Assembly (NCBI GenBank): GCA_963733845.1
Contig: CAVTEM010000012.1
Span: forward strand, 434,001-498,000
Length of the DNA: 64,000 nt
Direction of reading: 5' to 3'
Source of the DNA: DATFQE01 sp963733845
Lineage (GTDB): Bacteria > Actinomycetota > Thermoleophilia > Gaiellales > Gaiellaceae
Shown here: positions 18,268 to 28,537 of the stretch, one piece after another
How positions within the stretch are numbered: position 1 is the first letter of the stretch
How the letters are laid out: the number at the start of each line of letters is the position of its first letter
Translations under genes and position numbers: made by a program
The notes under the pieces: model-generated
Seen by the model: the letters and a program-made list of their open reading frames with translations, nothing else
Told to the model about the DNA's origin: nothing
The model's database searches: none

Positions 18268-19443
18268 ATGGAGCTCGCTGTCGCCGGTGCGATCCTCCTC
18301 GGCGGACTCGTCCTCGCGGTCGTCGGCTGGATCGCGCTGCGCAAGGGCACCGAGCGCGCGAAGAACGTCGACCGCGCGATCGCCGAGGCCCGGGTCCGCC
18401 TCGACGAGCTGGTCGCCGCCGAGGTCGAGCTCCGGGCGACGGAGCTCGAGCGTCTGCTGAGCCGCGCGCGCGCCGATTCGCTCTCGGCCCTGGCCGAGGA
18501 GGAGAGACGGGTCGCGGCCGACCGCAGAGCCCTCGTGATCGAGCGCGAGCGGGAGGCGGGCACGCACCTCGCCGAGGTGCTCGCCACCGTCCAGCGCCAG
18601 GTGGAGCAGCGGATCCGCGACTGGCGGGACGACCTCGACCGCACGCAGGCCGCGCTGACCGCTCAGGTGACGCGGCTCGGGGAGCGCCAACGGGAGCTGG
18701 TCACGAAGCTCGAAGCGAGGCTCGCGACCGAGAGCCAGCGCCTCGCCTCGACGAGCGACGAGCAGCGCACCCTGGTCGCGCGGCTCCGGTCCGACTTCGA
18801 GCAGGCGGTGTCCGAGTCGGCCGCGGCGGTAAGCGGCGAGCTCGAGGCTCATTCGGCCGAGCGCCGGCGCGCGCTGCGCGAGGTGGCGGAGTCGCTCGCC
18901 AAGCGCGAGCAGGCCCTCGGCGAGCGGATCTCGCGCGAGGAGAGCGAGGCGTCGGGCCGCATCCAATCCGCCTTCTCGGACATCGAGCGACGCCAGATCG
19001 AGAAGCTCGAGCGCGTGGTGTCGCGAGCGGCCGAGCGCTTCTCGGAAGCCGCCTCGGTCCAGTTCGAGCCCGCGGTGAAGGCGGCCCGCGAGGACGCGGC
19101 CCGACGGCTCGGCCGCGAGCTCGACCGCGCCGTCCAGCAATTCGCCCGCGAAGCCGAGACGGTGCTCGCCGAGCAGCTTGCGCACGCAGGGGACACCGGC
19201 GCGGCCAGGCTCGAGAAGAAGCTCTCGCGCGTGACCGCCAGCATGGAACGGCAGCGCGACGAGTTCCTGGCGGCGCTCGAACGCCGCCTGCTCGAGATCG
19301 AGGACGACATCAAGCAGCGCCTTGCGGCCCTTTCCGAGGAGGGCGAGGCGGAGCGCGAGGTGCTCGGGGCCCGTCTCGCAGAGCTGAGCAGACGCGTCGA
19401 GGAGACCGCGTCCGCACTGGAGAGCCGGCTGACGCGTCGATAG
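18268..19443 (+). CDS. Membrane-anchored long coiled-coil protein
   Basis: 391 residues from ATG 18268. One N-terminal helix (AVAGAILLGGLVLAVVGWIA) is followed by about 360 residues of continuous charged heptad-like sequence rich in Glu, Arg, Ala and Leu, which would form an extended cytoplasmic coiled coil. The layout recalls RmuC or EzrA-like proteins, but no nuclease or other enzymatic domain is seen after the coil. The frame upstream of 18268 is open only because of the neighbouring frameshift. Function unknown; structural or chromosome/division scaffolding is a guess. Confidence 0.72.
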   Translation: MELAVAGAILLGGLVLAVVGWIALRKGTERAKNVDRAIAEARVRLDELVAAEVELRATELERLLSRARADSLSALAEEERRVAADRRALVIEREREAGTHLAEVLATVQRQVEQRIRDWRDDLDRTQAALTAQVTRLGERQRELVTKLEARLATESQRLASTSDEQRTLVARLRSDFEQAVSESAAAVSGELEAHSAERRRALREVAESLAKREQALGERISREESEASGRIQSAFSDIERRQIEKLERVVSRAAERFSEAASVQFEPAVKAAREDAARRLGRELDRAVQQFAREAETVLAEQLAHAGDTGAARLEKKLSRVTASMERQRDEFLAALERRLLEIEDDIKQRLAALSEEGEAEREVLGARLAELSRRVEETASALESRLTRR

Positions 19444-19520
19444 CCGAGGCGGGGTGTAGGCCCCTCCGCAGTGCTGCGAGGTTCGGTAGCGTCCCGCGGT
19501 CGGCTCGAAGGAGGCTTCCC

Positions 19521-21535
19521 GTGCGCACGTTCTGCCGGTCCGCTCTGCTCGCCCTCGCCGTCGTCCTCGTCCTCCCCGCAGGCGCGTTTGCCTGGGGTGG
19601 CGGCGTCGAGGCCGGCCAGCCCTTCCCCACGAACCTCTACACCGTTCGCGACCGTACGCAGGCGACCGGCCTGCGCGTCGACCTGCCCACGCCGGATTGC
19701 GTGGTGAGGCCGAACGACTGTGCGGACGTCGCCGTCCTCGACACGCTGGACGGCTTCAACATCCAGCCTCGCATCTCGATCCCGTTCGACGGCCCGATCG
19801 ACGTGAGCACGGTGACGAAGAAGACCGTGTTCCTGGTCGGTCCGCGCGGACGAGTGATCGGCCCGAACCAGCTCGTCTGGGAGCCCGCAGCCAACACCCT
19901 CCATTTCGAGAGCGACCGGCAGCTGAAAGAGGCCACGACCTACCTACTCGTGGTCACCCGCGGAGTTCGCGGCACCGACGGAAAGCCGCTCGCGCGCGCG
20001 GACTTCGGCCACGGCAAGGGATATGCCGACGACCTGCGCCGCGCGCTGCCGATGGCGATGTGCGGCGGAGCGAACAAGCACGAGATCGCTGCGGCGAGCC
20101 TGTTCACGACCCAGTCGATCCGCGCGATCTCGCGCAAGATCCGCAGGCAGCTCCGCGGCGGCGAGGCCACGTTCACGCTCGGCACGAGCGGCGAGCGCAC
20201 GGTCTTCCCGCTGTCGTCCGTGAGCGCGATCACCTGGCGGCGCCAGATCACCACCGTGCCCACCTTCTCCACCGGCGGCCTCTTCCTGCCGCTGCTGGCC
20301 GGGGTCGGGACGGTCGGCTTCGGCTCGTACACCTCGCCTGACTACGAGACGCCCGGGAAGGTGATCCCGCCGGTCGGGACGAGGACCGGCAAGCCGGTCG
20401 CGCAGGGCACGAACCAGGTGCAGTTCTCCGTCTTCCTGCCCGCGGGCACCCCGCCGTCCGGCGGCTGGCCGGTCGCGATCTTCGGCCACGGCTTCACCGA
20501 CTGGAAGAACGGCGCACCGCCCGCGGTGGCCGGCACGTTCGCGCGGAACGGCATCGCGATGGTCGCGATCAACGTCGTCGGTCACGGCGGCGGCTCGCTC
20601 GGGACGTACACCGTCGAGCGCGCCGGTCTCGCGCCGGTCACCCTGCCGCTCGGCGGTCGCGGGATCGACCAGGACGGCAACGGCTCGATCGACTCGACCG
20701 AGGGCGTGAACGCAGCCCCGCCGAACAACCTGTTGGGCAACCGGGACGGGCTGCGCCAGACGACGATCGACCTGATGCAGCTGGTGAAGGTGCTGCGGGG
20801 CGGAGTCGACGTGGACGGGGACGGCGGTCGCGACCTGAGCAGGTCACGCATCTACTACGCCGGCCAGTCCTTCGGCGGCATCTACGGGACGCCGCTGCTC
20901 GGGCTCGAGCGGAACATCCGCGCGGGCGTCCCGAACGTGCCGGGCGGCCCGATCATCGAGATCGCGCGGCTCTCGCCGAGCTTCCGCATCCTCGTCGGCC
21001 TCTCGTTGCTGCAGCGGATGCCTCCGCTCTACAACGCGATCCCGAATGCCGGTCTGAACAACTTCCACGAGAACATCCCGCTCCGCGGCCTGCCCCCGGT
21101 GACCGCCACGCCCGACGAGACGGCGATCCAGCAGTCCTGATCGACCGCACCGAATGGGCCCAGCAGGCGGCGAACCCGGCCGCATACGCCCCGTACGTCT
21201 CCGCGCCCGTGATCTACCAGTTCGCGCGTGGCGACCAGACGGTGCCCAACCCGACGACCTCGGCGATTCTGCGCGCGTGCGACTGCGCCGACCGGGCGAC
21301 GCTGTACCGCCACGACCTCGTCGTCGCGGCCAACCCGACGATCGGCCGGAATCCGCACTCGTTCCTGACCGGCGTCGCCAGTCCGCTGACCGCGCCGTAC
21401 GCGCTGGCCGCACAGCAGCAGATGGCGACGTTCTTCACGAGCGACGGCGAGACGACGATCGACCCCGACGGCGCCGGCCCGTTCTTCGAGACCCCGACCT
21501 CGATGGTTCCGGAGGACCTCGCGTTCATTCCGTGA
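19521..21535 (+). CDS. Secreted alpha/beta hydrolase-like protein with N-terminal Ig-like domain, one frameshift
   Basis: A GTG start with GAAGGAGG 6 bases upstream opens a signal peptide (SALLALAVVLVLPAGAFA). Residues about 50-150 resemble a bacterial Ig-like domain (ISIPFDGPIDVSTV, TYLLVVTRGVRGTDGKPLA). A hydrolase domain follows, with GWPVAIFGHGFTDWKNG (oxyanion region) and nucleophile elbow YYAGQSFGGIYG (Gly-x-Ser-x-Gly). The frame stops at 21140, but DRTEWAQQAANPAAYAPYV, QFARGDQTVPNP (acid region) and NPHSFLTG (probable catalytic His) continue in another frame to 21535, so one shift near 21130 splits a protein of about 671 residues. The substrate is unknown; an extracellular esterase or lipase is likely. 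Confidence 0.78.
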
Positions 21536-21561
21536 CACTCACGCCGTAGGGCTATGCCTTC

Positions 21562-21601
21562 CGAGCTGCGCAGATAGGCCGTTCGGCCCATGCGCAGCTC
21601 G
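21562..21601. terminator. Long hairpin after the secreted hydrolase gene
   Basis: CGAGCTGCGCA and TGCGCAGCTCG form a perfect 11-bp stem enclosing a second small stem GGCC-GTTC-GGCC. It begins 27 bases after the hydrolase stop. There is no T-run, so it may be a non-canonical terminator or a transcript-stabilising structure. Confidence 0.5.
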
Positions 21602-21663
21602 CACCGTTGCGCTCAAACTTCGAGAGGGAGGGAACGTCTAGGGAAAGACGAACCTTGGCCCAC

Positions 21664-21870
21664 ATGGCTGCGGAGATGACAGAACTTGCGGAGACCTGGC
21701 AGACCGAACGCGACAAGGTCGCGAGCTGGAGACTGCACGTTCTGATCGAGGCCGGTTACCCGCTCCCGCTGGCCGAGCGCATCGCCCAGAGCGAGGCCGA
21801 CCTGCACCGCGCGGTCGAGCTCGTCGACCAGGGCTGCAACCACAAGACCGCCGCCGAGATCCTGCTCTAG
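21664..21870 (+). CDS. Small helical protein of unknown function
   Basis: 68 residues from ATG 21664 (MAAEMTELAETWQTERDKVA). The sequence is helical and ends HKTAAEILL. A TTG at 21655 or the ATG at 21676 are alternative starts. It contains LHVLIEAGYPLPLAERIAQS, which reads like a short helix-turn-helix, but no family is recognised. It precedes xseA by 33 bp and may share its transcript. Confidence 0.55.
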   Translation: MAAEMTELAETWQTERDKVASWRLHVLIEAGYPLPLAERIAQSEADLHRAVELVDQGCNHKTAAEILL

Positions 21871-21903
21871 AGCCTCCCTGAACCCGGCGCTACGCTGAGC
21901 GCT

Positions 21904-23055
21904 GTGAAGGTCGAGGCGCTCCAGTACGGCGACCGCAAGGTCTACACGGTTTCCGCCTTCAACCGCGGGGTCGCTGACTGGCTCTCGAGACTGCCGACGC
22001 TCTGGATCGAGGGCGAGGTGACCGAGCTGAAGCGGCAGGCCCGCTGGCAGAGCGTCTTCTTCACGCTCAAGGACCCGAGCGACGGTGCCTGCCTGCGCGT
22101 GACGATGGGCCGCGGCCGCTTCGACGCGCTGAAGCTCGAGCTCGAGAACGGCCGGCGCGTGCACGTCTTCGGCCGGCCCGAGCTGTTCGAGGCCAAGGGC
22201 GACTTCAGCCTCCGCGCGCTCTCGATCGAGCCCGTCGGGCTCGGCGACCACCTCGCGGCGCTCGAGCGCCTCAAGGTGAAGCTCGCCGGAGAAGGGCTCT
22301 TCGCACCCGAGCGCAAGCGACCGCTTCCTCGCTTCCCTCGCCGCGTCGGAGTCGTGACCGGCAACGACGCCGCCGCGAAGCGCGACATCCTCACCGCGAT
22401 CCAGACGCGCTTCCCGCCCGCCCGGGTGCTCGTCGCCGAGACCTACGTGCAGGGCCCGTACGCGGCCGGAGCGATGATCGACGCGCTGGCGGAGCTCTGC
22501 GCGGCGGACGGCCTCGACGTGATCGTGCTCGCCCGCGGCGGCGGGAGCTTCGAGGACCTCCTGCCCTTCAGCGACGAGCGGCTCGTGCGTGCGGTGGCGT
22601 CGTGCCCCGTGCCGGTCGTCTCGGCGGTCGGCCACGAGCAGGACACGCCCCTGTGCGACCTCGCCGCCGACGCCCGCGCGTCCACTCCGAGCGTGGCCGC
22701 CCGCTTCGTCGTGCCCGACGCGGACGAGCTCGTCGAGCGGCTCGACCGGATGCGCGAACGGCTCGGTCGAGCTCCGGGCCTCACCGTCCAGCGCGGGCGC
22801 GAGCGGCTGGAACGAACGCACGAGCGCCTCCGGCGGGCACCGAGGCTCACGCTCGAGCGTCAGGGCGCGAGGCTGGAGCACGCGGCCGGACGCCTGCGAG
22901 CGCTGGCGCCGCACGCGACCCTCGAGCGCGGCTACGCAATCGTCCGCTCCGGCGAGACGATCCTCCGCGACACCAGCGGCCTCGAAGCCGGCGCGCGCGT
23001 CGAGGTCGAGCTGGCCGAGGGCGGCTTCGGTGCGCGCGTCGAGGACCTGGCGTGA
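21904..23055 (+). CDS. xseA: Exodeoxyribonuclease VII large subunit
   Basis: Catalytic subunit of the single-strand exonuclease VII. An N-terminal OB-fold (WIEGEVTELKRQARWQSVFF, about residues 30-110) is followed by the exonuclease domain with RVGVVTGNDAAAKRDI, LARGGGSFEDLLPFSDE, SAVGHEQDTPLCDLAADARA and a C-terminal coiled region ending near TLERGYAIV. At 383 residues it is a little shorter than the E. coli protein. The start is GTG 21904 with a TACGCT 7 bases before it. The stop overlaps xseB by 4 bp. Confidence 0.94.
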   Translation: MKVEALQYGDRKVYTVSAFNRGVADWLSRLPTLWIEGEVTELKRQARWQSVFFTLKDPSDGACLRVTMGRGRFDALKLELENGRRVHVFGRPELFEAKGDFSLRALSIEPVGLGDHLAALERLKVKLAGEGLFAPERKRPLPRFPRRVGVVTGNDAAAKRDILTAIQTRFPPARVLVAETYVQGPYAAGAMIDALAELCAADGLDVIVLARGGGSFEDLLPFSDERLVRAVASCPVPVVSAVGHEQDTPLCDLAADARASTPSVAARFVVPDADELVERLDRMRERLGRAPGLTVQRGRERLERTHERLRRAPRLTLERQGARLEHAAGRLRALAPHATLERGYAIVRSGETILRDTSGLEAGARVEVELAEGGFGARVEDLA

Positions 23056-23249
23056 ACGAGCTCACCTTCGAGGCCGCTCAGAAGGAGCTCGAGCAGATCG
23101 TGGAGCGGCTCGAGACCGGCCAGGCTCCGCTCGACGAGACGATCAAGCTCTGGGAGCGCGGCGAGGAGCTCTATGGGTTCTGCCGCGGGCAACTCGACGC
23201 CGCGCACGGCAGGATCGAGGAGCTAGCGCAGCGCCGGCAACCTGCCTAG
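23052..23249 (+). CDS. xseB: Exodeoxyribonuclease VII small subunit
   Basis: 65 residues from a GTG overlapping the xseA stop (GTGA): MNELTFEAAQKELEQIVERL then ETGQAPLDETIKLWERGEEL, the standard XseB helical hairpin. It binds the coiled arm of XseA in the exonuclease VII complex. Confidence 0.93.
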   Translation: MNELTFEAAQKELEQIVERLETGQAPLDETIKLWERGEELYGFCRGQLDAAHGRIEELAQRRQPA

Positions 23250-23262
23250 AATCCTCGTCCGC

Positions 23263-23670
23263 ATGAGCGCACCGACGGAACTGGTCCAGGGCGTCCCCCT
23301 CTTCGCCGACCTCGACAAGCGCGAGCTGCAGGGCGTCGCGAACTCGATGAAAGAGCGGATGTTCAGGGCCGGCCAGAAGATCGCGACCGAGGGTCAGACC
23401 GGCATCGGGTTCTTCTTGATCGCCGAGGGAACGGCCACGGTCATGAAGGGCGAGGACGAGCTCGCCTCGCTCGGCCCCGGGGACTACTTCGGCGAGATCG
23501 CCCTGATCGACGACGGCCTCCGCACCGCATCCGTCGTCGCCGATTCCGAGCTGAAGGCGTACGGGCTCACCTCGTGGGAGTTCCGCCCCCTGGTGGAGTC
23601 GAACGCCACCATCGCCTGGAAGCTCCTGAGGACGATGGCCGCCCGCCTCCGCGACGCCGAAGCGCGCTAG
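23263..23670 (+). CDS. Stand-alone cyclic-nucleotide-binding domain protein
   Basis: 135 residues forming one CRP-type beta-roll with no DNA-binding or enzymatic domain. The phosphate-binding cassette is complete: GDYFGEIALIDDGLRTASVV has the FGE Glu, which holds the ribose, and the Arg, which holds the cyclic phosphate. Real cAMP or cGMP binding is therefore plausible. TAGAAT lies 10 bases before the ATG. The window also encodes two class III cyclases, so this could be an effector of the same second messenger; that link is inference. Confidence 0.85.
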   Translation: MSAPTELVQGVPLFADLDKRELQGVANSMKERMFRAGQKIATEGQTGIGFFLIAEGTATVMKGEDELASLGPGDYFGEIALIDDGLRTASVVADSELKAYGLTSWEFRPLVESNATIAWKLLRTMAARLRDAEAR

Positions 23671-23753
23671 TCCTCGAGGCTCGAAGGCAGAGCGACCGAG
23701 AGGCCCGCCTGTTCGCTGGCCCCTCGATCACGCTGTCCTGACGTCGCCGCGTA

Positions 23754-24266
23754 TTAGGGCAGATCCGGGATCGGCTCGAGTTGCATTCGCTGGGCCGAAG
23801 CTCTCGCCACGAACGTTGCGACGGACAGTTCCCCGGCGGGTCGGAACGTCGTCACCGCGCGACGGTCGCATACGACTGGCCGTCCGGAGCGACCTCGATG
23901 GTTCGATTGATCTTCCGCGTGCCCTGCGAACGCGCCGTCTGGGGTTGAAAATGAAGGCCCGCCCGTGGTCCGCGTAAAGCCGACGGCCGAGGTGCTTCCA
24001 GGATCCGAGAGCATCGGCGACCGCGTTGCCGGAGGCTCGCTCGACGTTTCGACGGCGGTGCCGCCGCCGGTTGAACGACTCGGATCGAGCGCAGAGGGGG
24101 CAGCGGTGCCGGAAGATGCGAACGTCGCGTCCATGCTCCGACGAGCCCGTTTGGCGGATGCGTGTCCGCTCGAGGCCTTACCTGAGGGCGTCATCGCCGC
24201 ACCGACGGCGACCATGACGATCAGGGCGGCCACCACGAGGGTTGCGACTACTGGCTTTCGGGTCAT
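23754..24266 (-). CDS. Exported or membrane-anchored hypothetical protein
   Basis: About 170 residues. The ATG at 24266 is chosen because GGAAGGAG lies 6 bases upstream. The N-terminus MTRKPVVATLVVAALIVMVA is a signal peptide or anchor. The rest is Ser/Thr/Pro/Gly-rich and low in hydrophobic core, as in a disordered secreted protein. No family is recognised. A frameshift in the low-complexity part cannot be excluded. Confidence 0.45.
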   Translation of the reverse strand: MTRKPVVATLVVAALIVMVAVGAAMTPSGKASSGHASAKRARRSMDATFASSGTAAPSALDPSRSTGGGTAVETSSEPPATRSPMLSDPGSTSAVGFTRTTGGPSFSTPDGAFAGHAEDQSNHRGRSGRPVVCDRRAVTTFRPAGELSVATFVARASAQRMQLEPIPDLP

Positions 24267-24289
24267 CTCGTACTCCTTCCGTGTCGTGT

Positions 24290-24971
24290 TCATGGCCAGA
24301 GGACGGCGGCGGCCGTGACCGCATAGCGGCCGGAAGCAACCGGCACCATCTCGATCGGAACGACCGTGCGTGTCCAGGTCAGTCGGTCGACGAGGGCTCG
24401 TTGCTCCGCGCCGGCGTAGCCCGGATCTGCAGTGAACTGCCCGCGCAGCGGCGCCCCGACTTCGGCGAAGAGATCATCCCGCTCGAAGACGATCCAGGTA
24501 GGGAATCTCGTCGGCAGCGCCACGACGACAAGGTCGACGGCAGTCCGGGAGAACGTCCGGACCGCGAGCTCGAGCGCCATGCGCCGCGGCCGGAAAGCGC
24601 GGTCGGGCCACGCGGCCGTCCGAGCCGGGTAGGGGCACTTCGCCCGCACCGAGCAGAGCTGGAAGTAGATCCCGTTATCTGTCGGGACGACACGGTCCGG
24701 CTCGAGCGGATCCTCCATGATCCTGAGGGACTCGATGACTCCCATGGTCGTGACGTCCGTAACGCGGAGCTTGCGACCGGCCAACCGCCGATAGCGGGCG
24801 TTCACTTCAGTTCGAATCGCCTTTGCCCGCACCAGCGTCTGCGGCTCGAGCTCGGGGAGCCGACTCCGCTGCCGACGCAGGGATCGCGGCAGCGGTGCCG
24901 GCCGCGGCGACGGCGAACGCGAACAGCAGTCTGCGGGCGAGGCGTGTCCGGCGATTGATTGGGCTCGACAT
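24290..24971 (-). CDS. Secreted hypothetical protein, one frameshift
   Basis: A signal peptide (LARRLLFAFAVAAAGTAAAI, ATG 24971) is followed within about 15 residues by a loss of frame near 24850. The mature part continues in another frame as LVRAKAIRTEVNARYRRLAG through to TVVPIEMVPVASGRYAVTAA and a stop at 24290. The reconstructed protein is about 226 residues. Cys residues in QLCSVRAKCPY may form a disulphide. No family is recognised. It is divergent from the SARP-type regulator at 25043. Confidence 0.55.
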
Positions 24972-25030
24972 GGCCCATCGACCGTGGACGAGATGCCTTA
25001 AACGCCGCCAAAGAATCGCCAAATGCGGCG

Positions 25031-25036
25031 TAAACT
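25031..25036 (+). promoter_or_regulatory. -10-like hexamer, leaderless start
   Basis: TAAACT, 6 bases, then the GTG of the SARP-type regulator at 25043. Confidence 0.5.
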
Positions 25037-25042
25037 CGGCTG

Positions 25043-26891
25043 GTGGACGCGGCTCGGAGGCTGCACGCGGTGCCGAGCAGCCCCGTCGGGCTGAGCTTCC
25101 ACGTGCTCGGACGACTCGAGGCGTACTCGGACGGCGTCGAGGTCGACCTCGGTCCGCGCAAGCAGCGCGCGCTGCTCGCGCTGCTGCTGCTGAACGCGAA
25201 CCGCGTCGTGTCGACGGAGCGGCTGATCGACGACCTCTGGGGCGACTCGCCGCCGAGCACCGCCCGCGCGGCGCTCCAGGTCTACGTCGCCGGGCTACGC
25301 AAGGCACTGGGTGGCGACGGAGCGACGCTGCGCACGAAGGCACCCGGGTACGTGCTCGAGGTCGAGGCGGGCTCGCTGGACCTGGATCGCTTCACGCAGC
25401 TACGCGCGGAGGCGCACGAGGCTCCCGACCCCGGGCACCGCGCCACCTTGCTGCACGAAGCCCTCACGCTCTGGCGGGACGACCCGCTCCCGGAGCTGCG
25501 GACCGAGCCGTTCTCGACCGCCGCCGTCGCACAGCTGGAGCAGCTCCGCCTGGGAGCGCTCGAAGAACGAATCGACGCGGATCTCGCACTCGGACGCGAT
25601 GCCGCACTCGTGACCGAGCTCGAAGCGCTGGTCGCGGAACACCCGTATCGCGAGCGACATCCGCGGCCAGCTGATGCTCGCCCTCTATCGCTCGGGCCGG
25701 CAGGCCGACGCACTCGACACGTACCAGGCCGGCCGCCGCGTGCTCCAGGAGGAGCTCGGGCTCGAGCCCGGCAAGGAGCTGCGCGACCTCGAGGCCGCGA
25801 TCCTGCGGCAGGACGAGGCACTCTCGCCTGCTCGTTCTCTCCCCGAGGAGCCTGTACCGCCCCCTGTGACGCGGCGCCTGTCGCGGCGGGCGTTGATCGC
25901 TGCGGGCGTTGCGGCCTTTGCGGCGGTTGCGTTGGGTGCGGGCGCGGTCGTCCTGCGCTCCGACGAGGCGAGCGGGCAGATCAGCCCCGGCTCCGTGGGC
26001 GTCGTCGATCCCGTCGCACGCCAGGTCGTCGACGAGGTCCCGGTCGGGTTCCGCTCACCTCTCATCGCCTCCGGCGAAGGCTCGGTCTGGGTGGTCGATC
26101 CGACGGGGAAGACCCTGACGAGGATCGATCCCGAGACGAACGCGGCGGTCTCGGCGCCGCAGGCGATCCGGGGTGCCGGGATTCCGATCGGGCTGGCCGT
26201 CGGCGAGGGGTCGGTCTGGATCGCCATGAACGAAGGACGCTTTCTGAGTGTGCTCGAGGTCGGGCCTGACCTCGGGGACACGCGCCGACGGATCCCTCTG
26301 GCAGAGAGAGACTCGTTGTTCTCGGTCGCGCTCGATCGGGTGAAGCTCGCAGTCGGCAGCGGCGCTGTCTGGGCTCTCGAGCAAGGGCAGGGCGAGCTCA
26401 CGCGGATCAATCCGGTGACGGGCAAGCCGAAGCTGCTCAGGGACGACCTCGGGGCCTCGTCGTCGATCGCCGTCGACCGCGACGCGGTCTGGCTCGGAGG
26501 CCCCGACGGCGTCAGAAAGCTCGATGCGCGCACGGGATTCGAGCTCGAAGAGCCGTCGGGACTACCGGAGGAGGTGCACTCGTCGCCGACCACCTCGATC
26601 GCCGTCGGCCGCGACGCCGTGTGGTTCGTCGGCGAATCGAGCGCACGGCTGTGGCGCATCCGTCCCGCCACCGTGACGATCCACGACTCCATCGAGATCG
26701 GGAAGAGCCCGAGCGCAGTAGCCGTCGGGGACGACGGGGCCGTGTGGGTCGCGAGCAGCGCCCTCGACTCGCTCTCGCGCTACGACCCCGAGACGGGCGG
26801 CGTCGACGAGGTCGAGCTCGGCACGACCTCGCGCGGCCTCGTGGCCCGCTTCGGCCGGATCTGGACGAGCCCCGGAACAACCGGCGGCTAG
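25043..26891 (+). CDS. SARP/BTAD regulator with transmembrane segment and beta-propeller sensor, one frameshift
   Basis: A winged-helix OmpR-type DNA-binding domain (about residues 15-100: LGRLEAYSDGVEVDLGPRK, ALQVYVAGLRKALG) and a BTAD bacterial transcriptional activation domain (to about 250) are followed by one membrane helix (ALIAAGVAAFAAVALGAGAV). An extracytoplasmic propeller of about 300 residues then has repeated units such as GEGSVWVVDPTGKTLTRIDP and GDDGAVWVASSALDSLSRYD. The frame shifts near 25655, inside BTAD, between EHPYRER and GQLMLALYRSGRQADALDTY. The architecture implies direct transmembrane control of transcription by an external ligand or state. The solute-binding protein starting 42 bp later is the obvious partner. 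Confidence 0.83.
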
Positions 26892-26921
26892 CCCGCCATT
26901 CTGTTTTCCGGACAGCTGATC

Positions 26922-26927
26922 TAGGAT
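26922..26927 (+). promoter_or_regulatory. -10-like hexamer, leaderless start
   Basis: TAGGAT, 6 bases, then the GTG at 26934. It suggests the solute-binding protein also has its own promoter. Confidence 0.5.
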
Positions 26928-26933
26928 CTGCCG

Positions 26934-28530
26934 GTGAGTCGGAGACTCGGCGTCTTGCTGCTCGCACTCGTCGCGGGTGTCGCCTTGCTCGTCTCGGCTG
27001 CCTTCGCCGACCCGGACGGCGAATCGAGGCGCGGCGGCACGCTCCGGCTCATGTGGGGCGCAGAACCCGAGCTCGACCCAGCCCTTGCCAGCGGCCCCAT
27101 CGGCTCGTGGATGCTCCTGCGCGCGACCTGCGCGACGCTGTTCACGATCGTTGCGGACCCCAAGACCGGCAGGACGCGCGTCGTTCCCGAGGTCGTGCGG
27201 AGCTACGAGGTCTCCGGCGACGGCCGGACGTACACCTTCGAGCTGGAGCGGACGTTCCGCTTCGACAACCGCGAGCCGGTGACCGCTCGGAGCTTCGCGG
27301 ATGCATTCAACCGCACCGCGAGCCCGGCGATGGACTCTGCCGGCATGGCGGCGCGGGTTCTTCAAGGAGATCATCGGTGCGGACGCGTTCAGGAAAGGGA
27401 AGTCGGCGTCGATCTCGGGCGTGCAGGTGCTCGGCCCCGATCGCCTGCGCATCCGACTGGAGCGAAGGGCGGGCGACTTCCTCACTCGTCTGGCGATGCC
27501 GTTCTTCTGTCCGATCTTGCCGAGGACGCCGATCAGTTCTGCCGGGATCGATGACCCGCCGGGATCGGGGCCGTACCACATTGCAGAGCGCGTCCGGGAG
27601 CGCCGCATGGTGCTGGAGCGGAATCCCTACTACAGCGGGGATCGCACGGCGAACCCGGACCGCATCGTCTGGACGATCGAGACCGACGCCGCAGAGCGAA
27701 TCAGGGCGACCGAGCGGAACCAGAACGACTTCACACCGGTGTTCGGCTTCTACTCGGACGCGGTCGTGCGTGACCTCGAGGAGAAGTACGGCATCAACCG
27801 GCCGGGAGGTCAGTTCCACCGCCTGCCCACACTCTCGAACCACATGTTCGCGTTCAACACCAAGTGGTCGCCGGCGTTCAAAGGCGCCGGCACGGCTCCG
27901 CTCCGGAAAGCGATCAACTACGTCCTCGACAGACCTGCCCTCAACAGTGCACATGGCTACCTGTCGGGCAGACGTACTGATCGCCTGCTCCCGGCGGCTT
28001 TGAGCGAGAGCCGGCGCTTCTACCCGATCAGCGGGCCGGATCCCATCACGGCGCGGAAGTGGCTCGCGAAGGCACCGCAGCGGCCGAAGACGCTCACGCT
28101 CTACACCGCGAGCTTCCCCTTCAGTGTCGCGACCGCCGTGGTGTTCAGGTCGAACCTGAGGCAGCTCGACATCGACGTCGACGTGAAGGTCTTCTCCTTC
28201 CCGACGCTCCTGGACAAGCTCGTGACGGAGGGGGAACCGTGGGACGTCGTCTGGCTCCCCTGGGGCGCCTTCTATCCCGGTCCCGCCGGCTTCCTCCTCC
28301 CGCTCCTCAACGACACGAGGTACGAGCCACGGATCGAGAAGGCAAACCGATTGATGGGTGAGGCACGAGCCAAGTCGTGGGCGAAGCTCGAAGCGGACCT
28401 GATGCGAAACGACCCGCCCGCCGCGGTGTACGCCGACTCGATGGGGCTCGTTCTCACGTCGCGGAGCTTCGGTTGCTTCCACTGGGTTCCGGGCTTCGAG
28501 CTCGACCTCGGGGCCGTCTGCCTGAAGTAG
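26934..28530 (+). CDS. Peptide/nickel-type ABC solute-binding protein (SBP_bac_5), one frameshift
   Basis: Extracytoplasmic binding protein of the DppA/OppA family. A signal peptide (LGVLLLALVAGVALLVSAAF) is followed by GGTLRLMWGAEPELDPALAS, the family's opening. Frame is lost near 27352 and regained as IIGADAFRKGKSASISGVQV. Later signatures include GSGPYHIAERV, NPYYSGDRTANPDRIVW and FNTKWSPAFKGAGTAPLRKA. The total is about 531 residues. No permease or ATPase genes adjoin it, so it may act as a ligand sensor for the propeller-bearing regulator upstream rather than in transport. Confidence 0.82.
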
Positions 28531-28537
28531 TCGGTCT

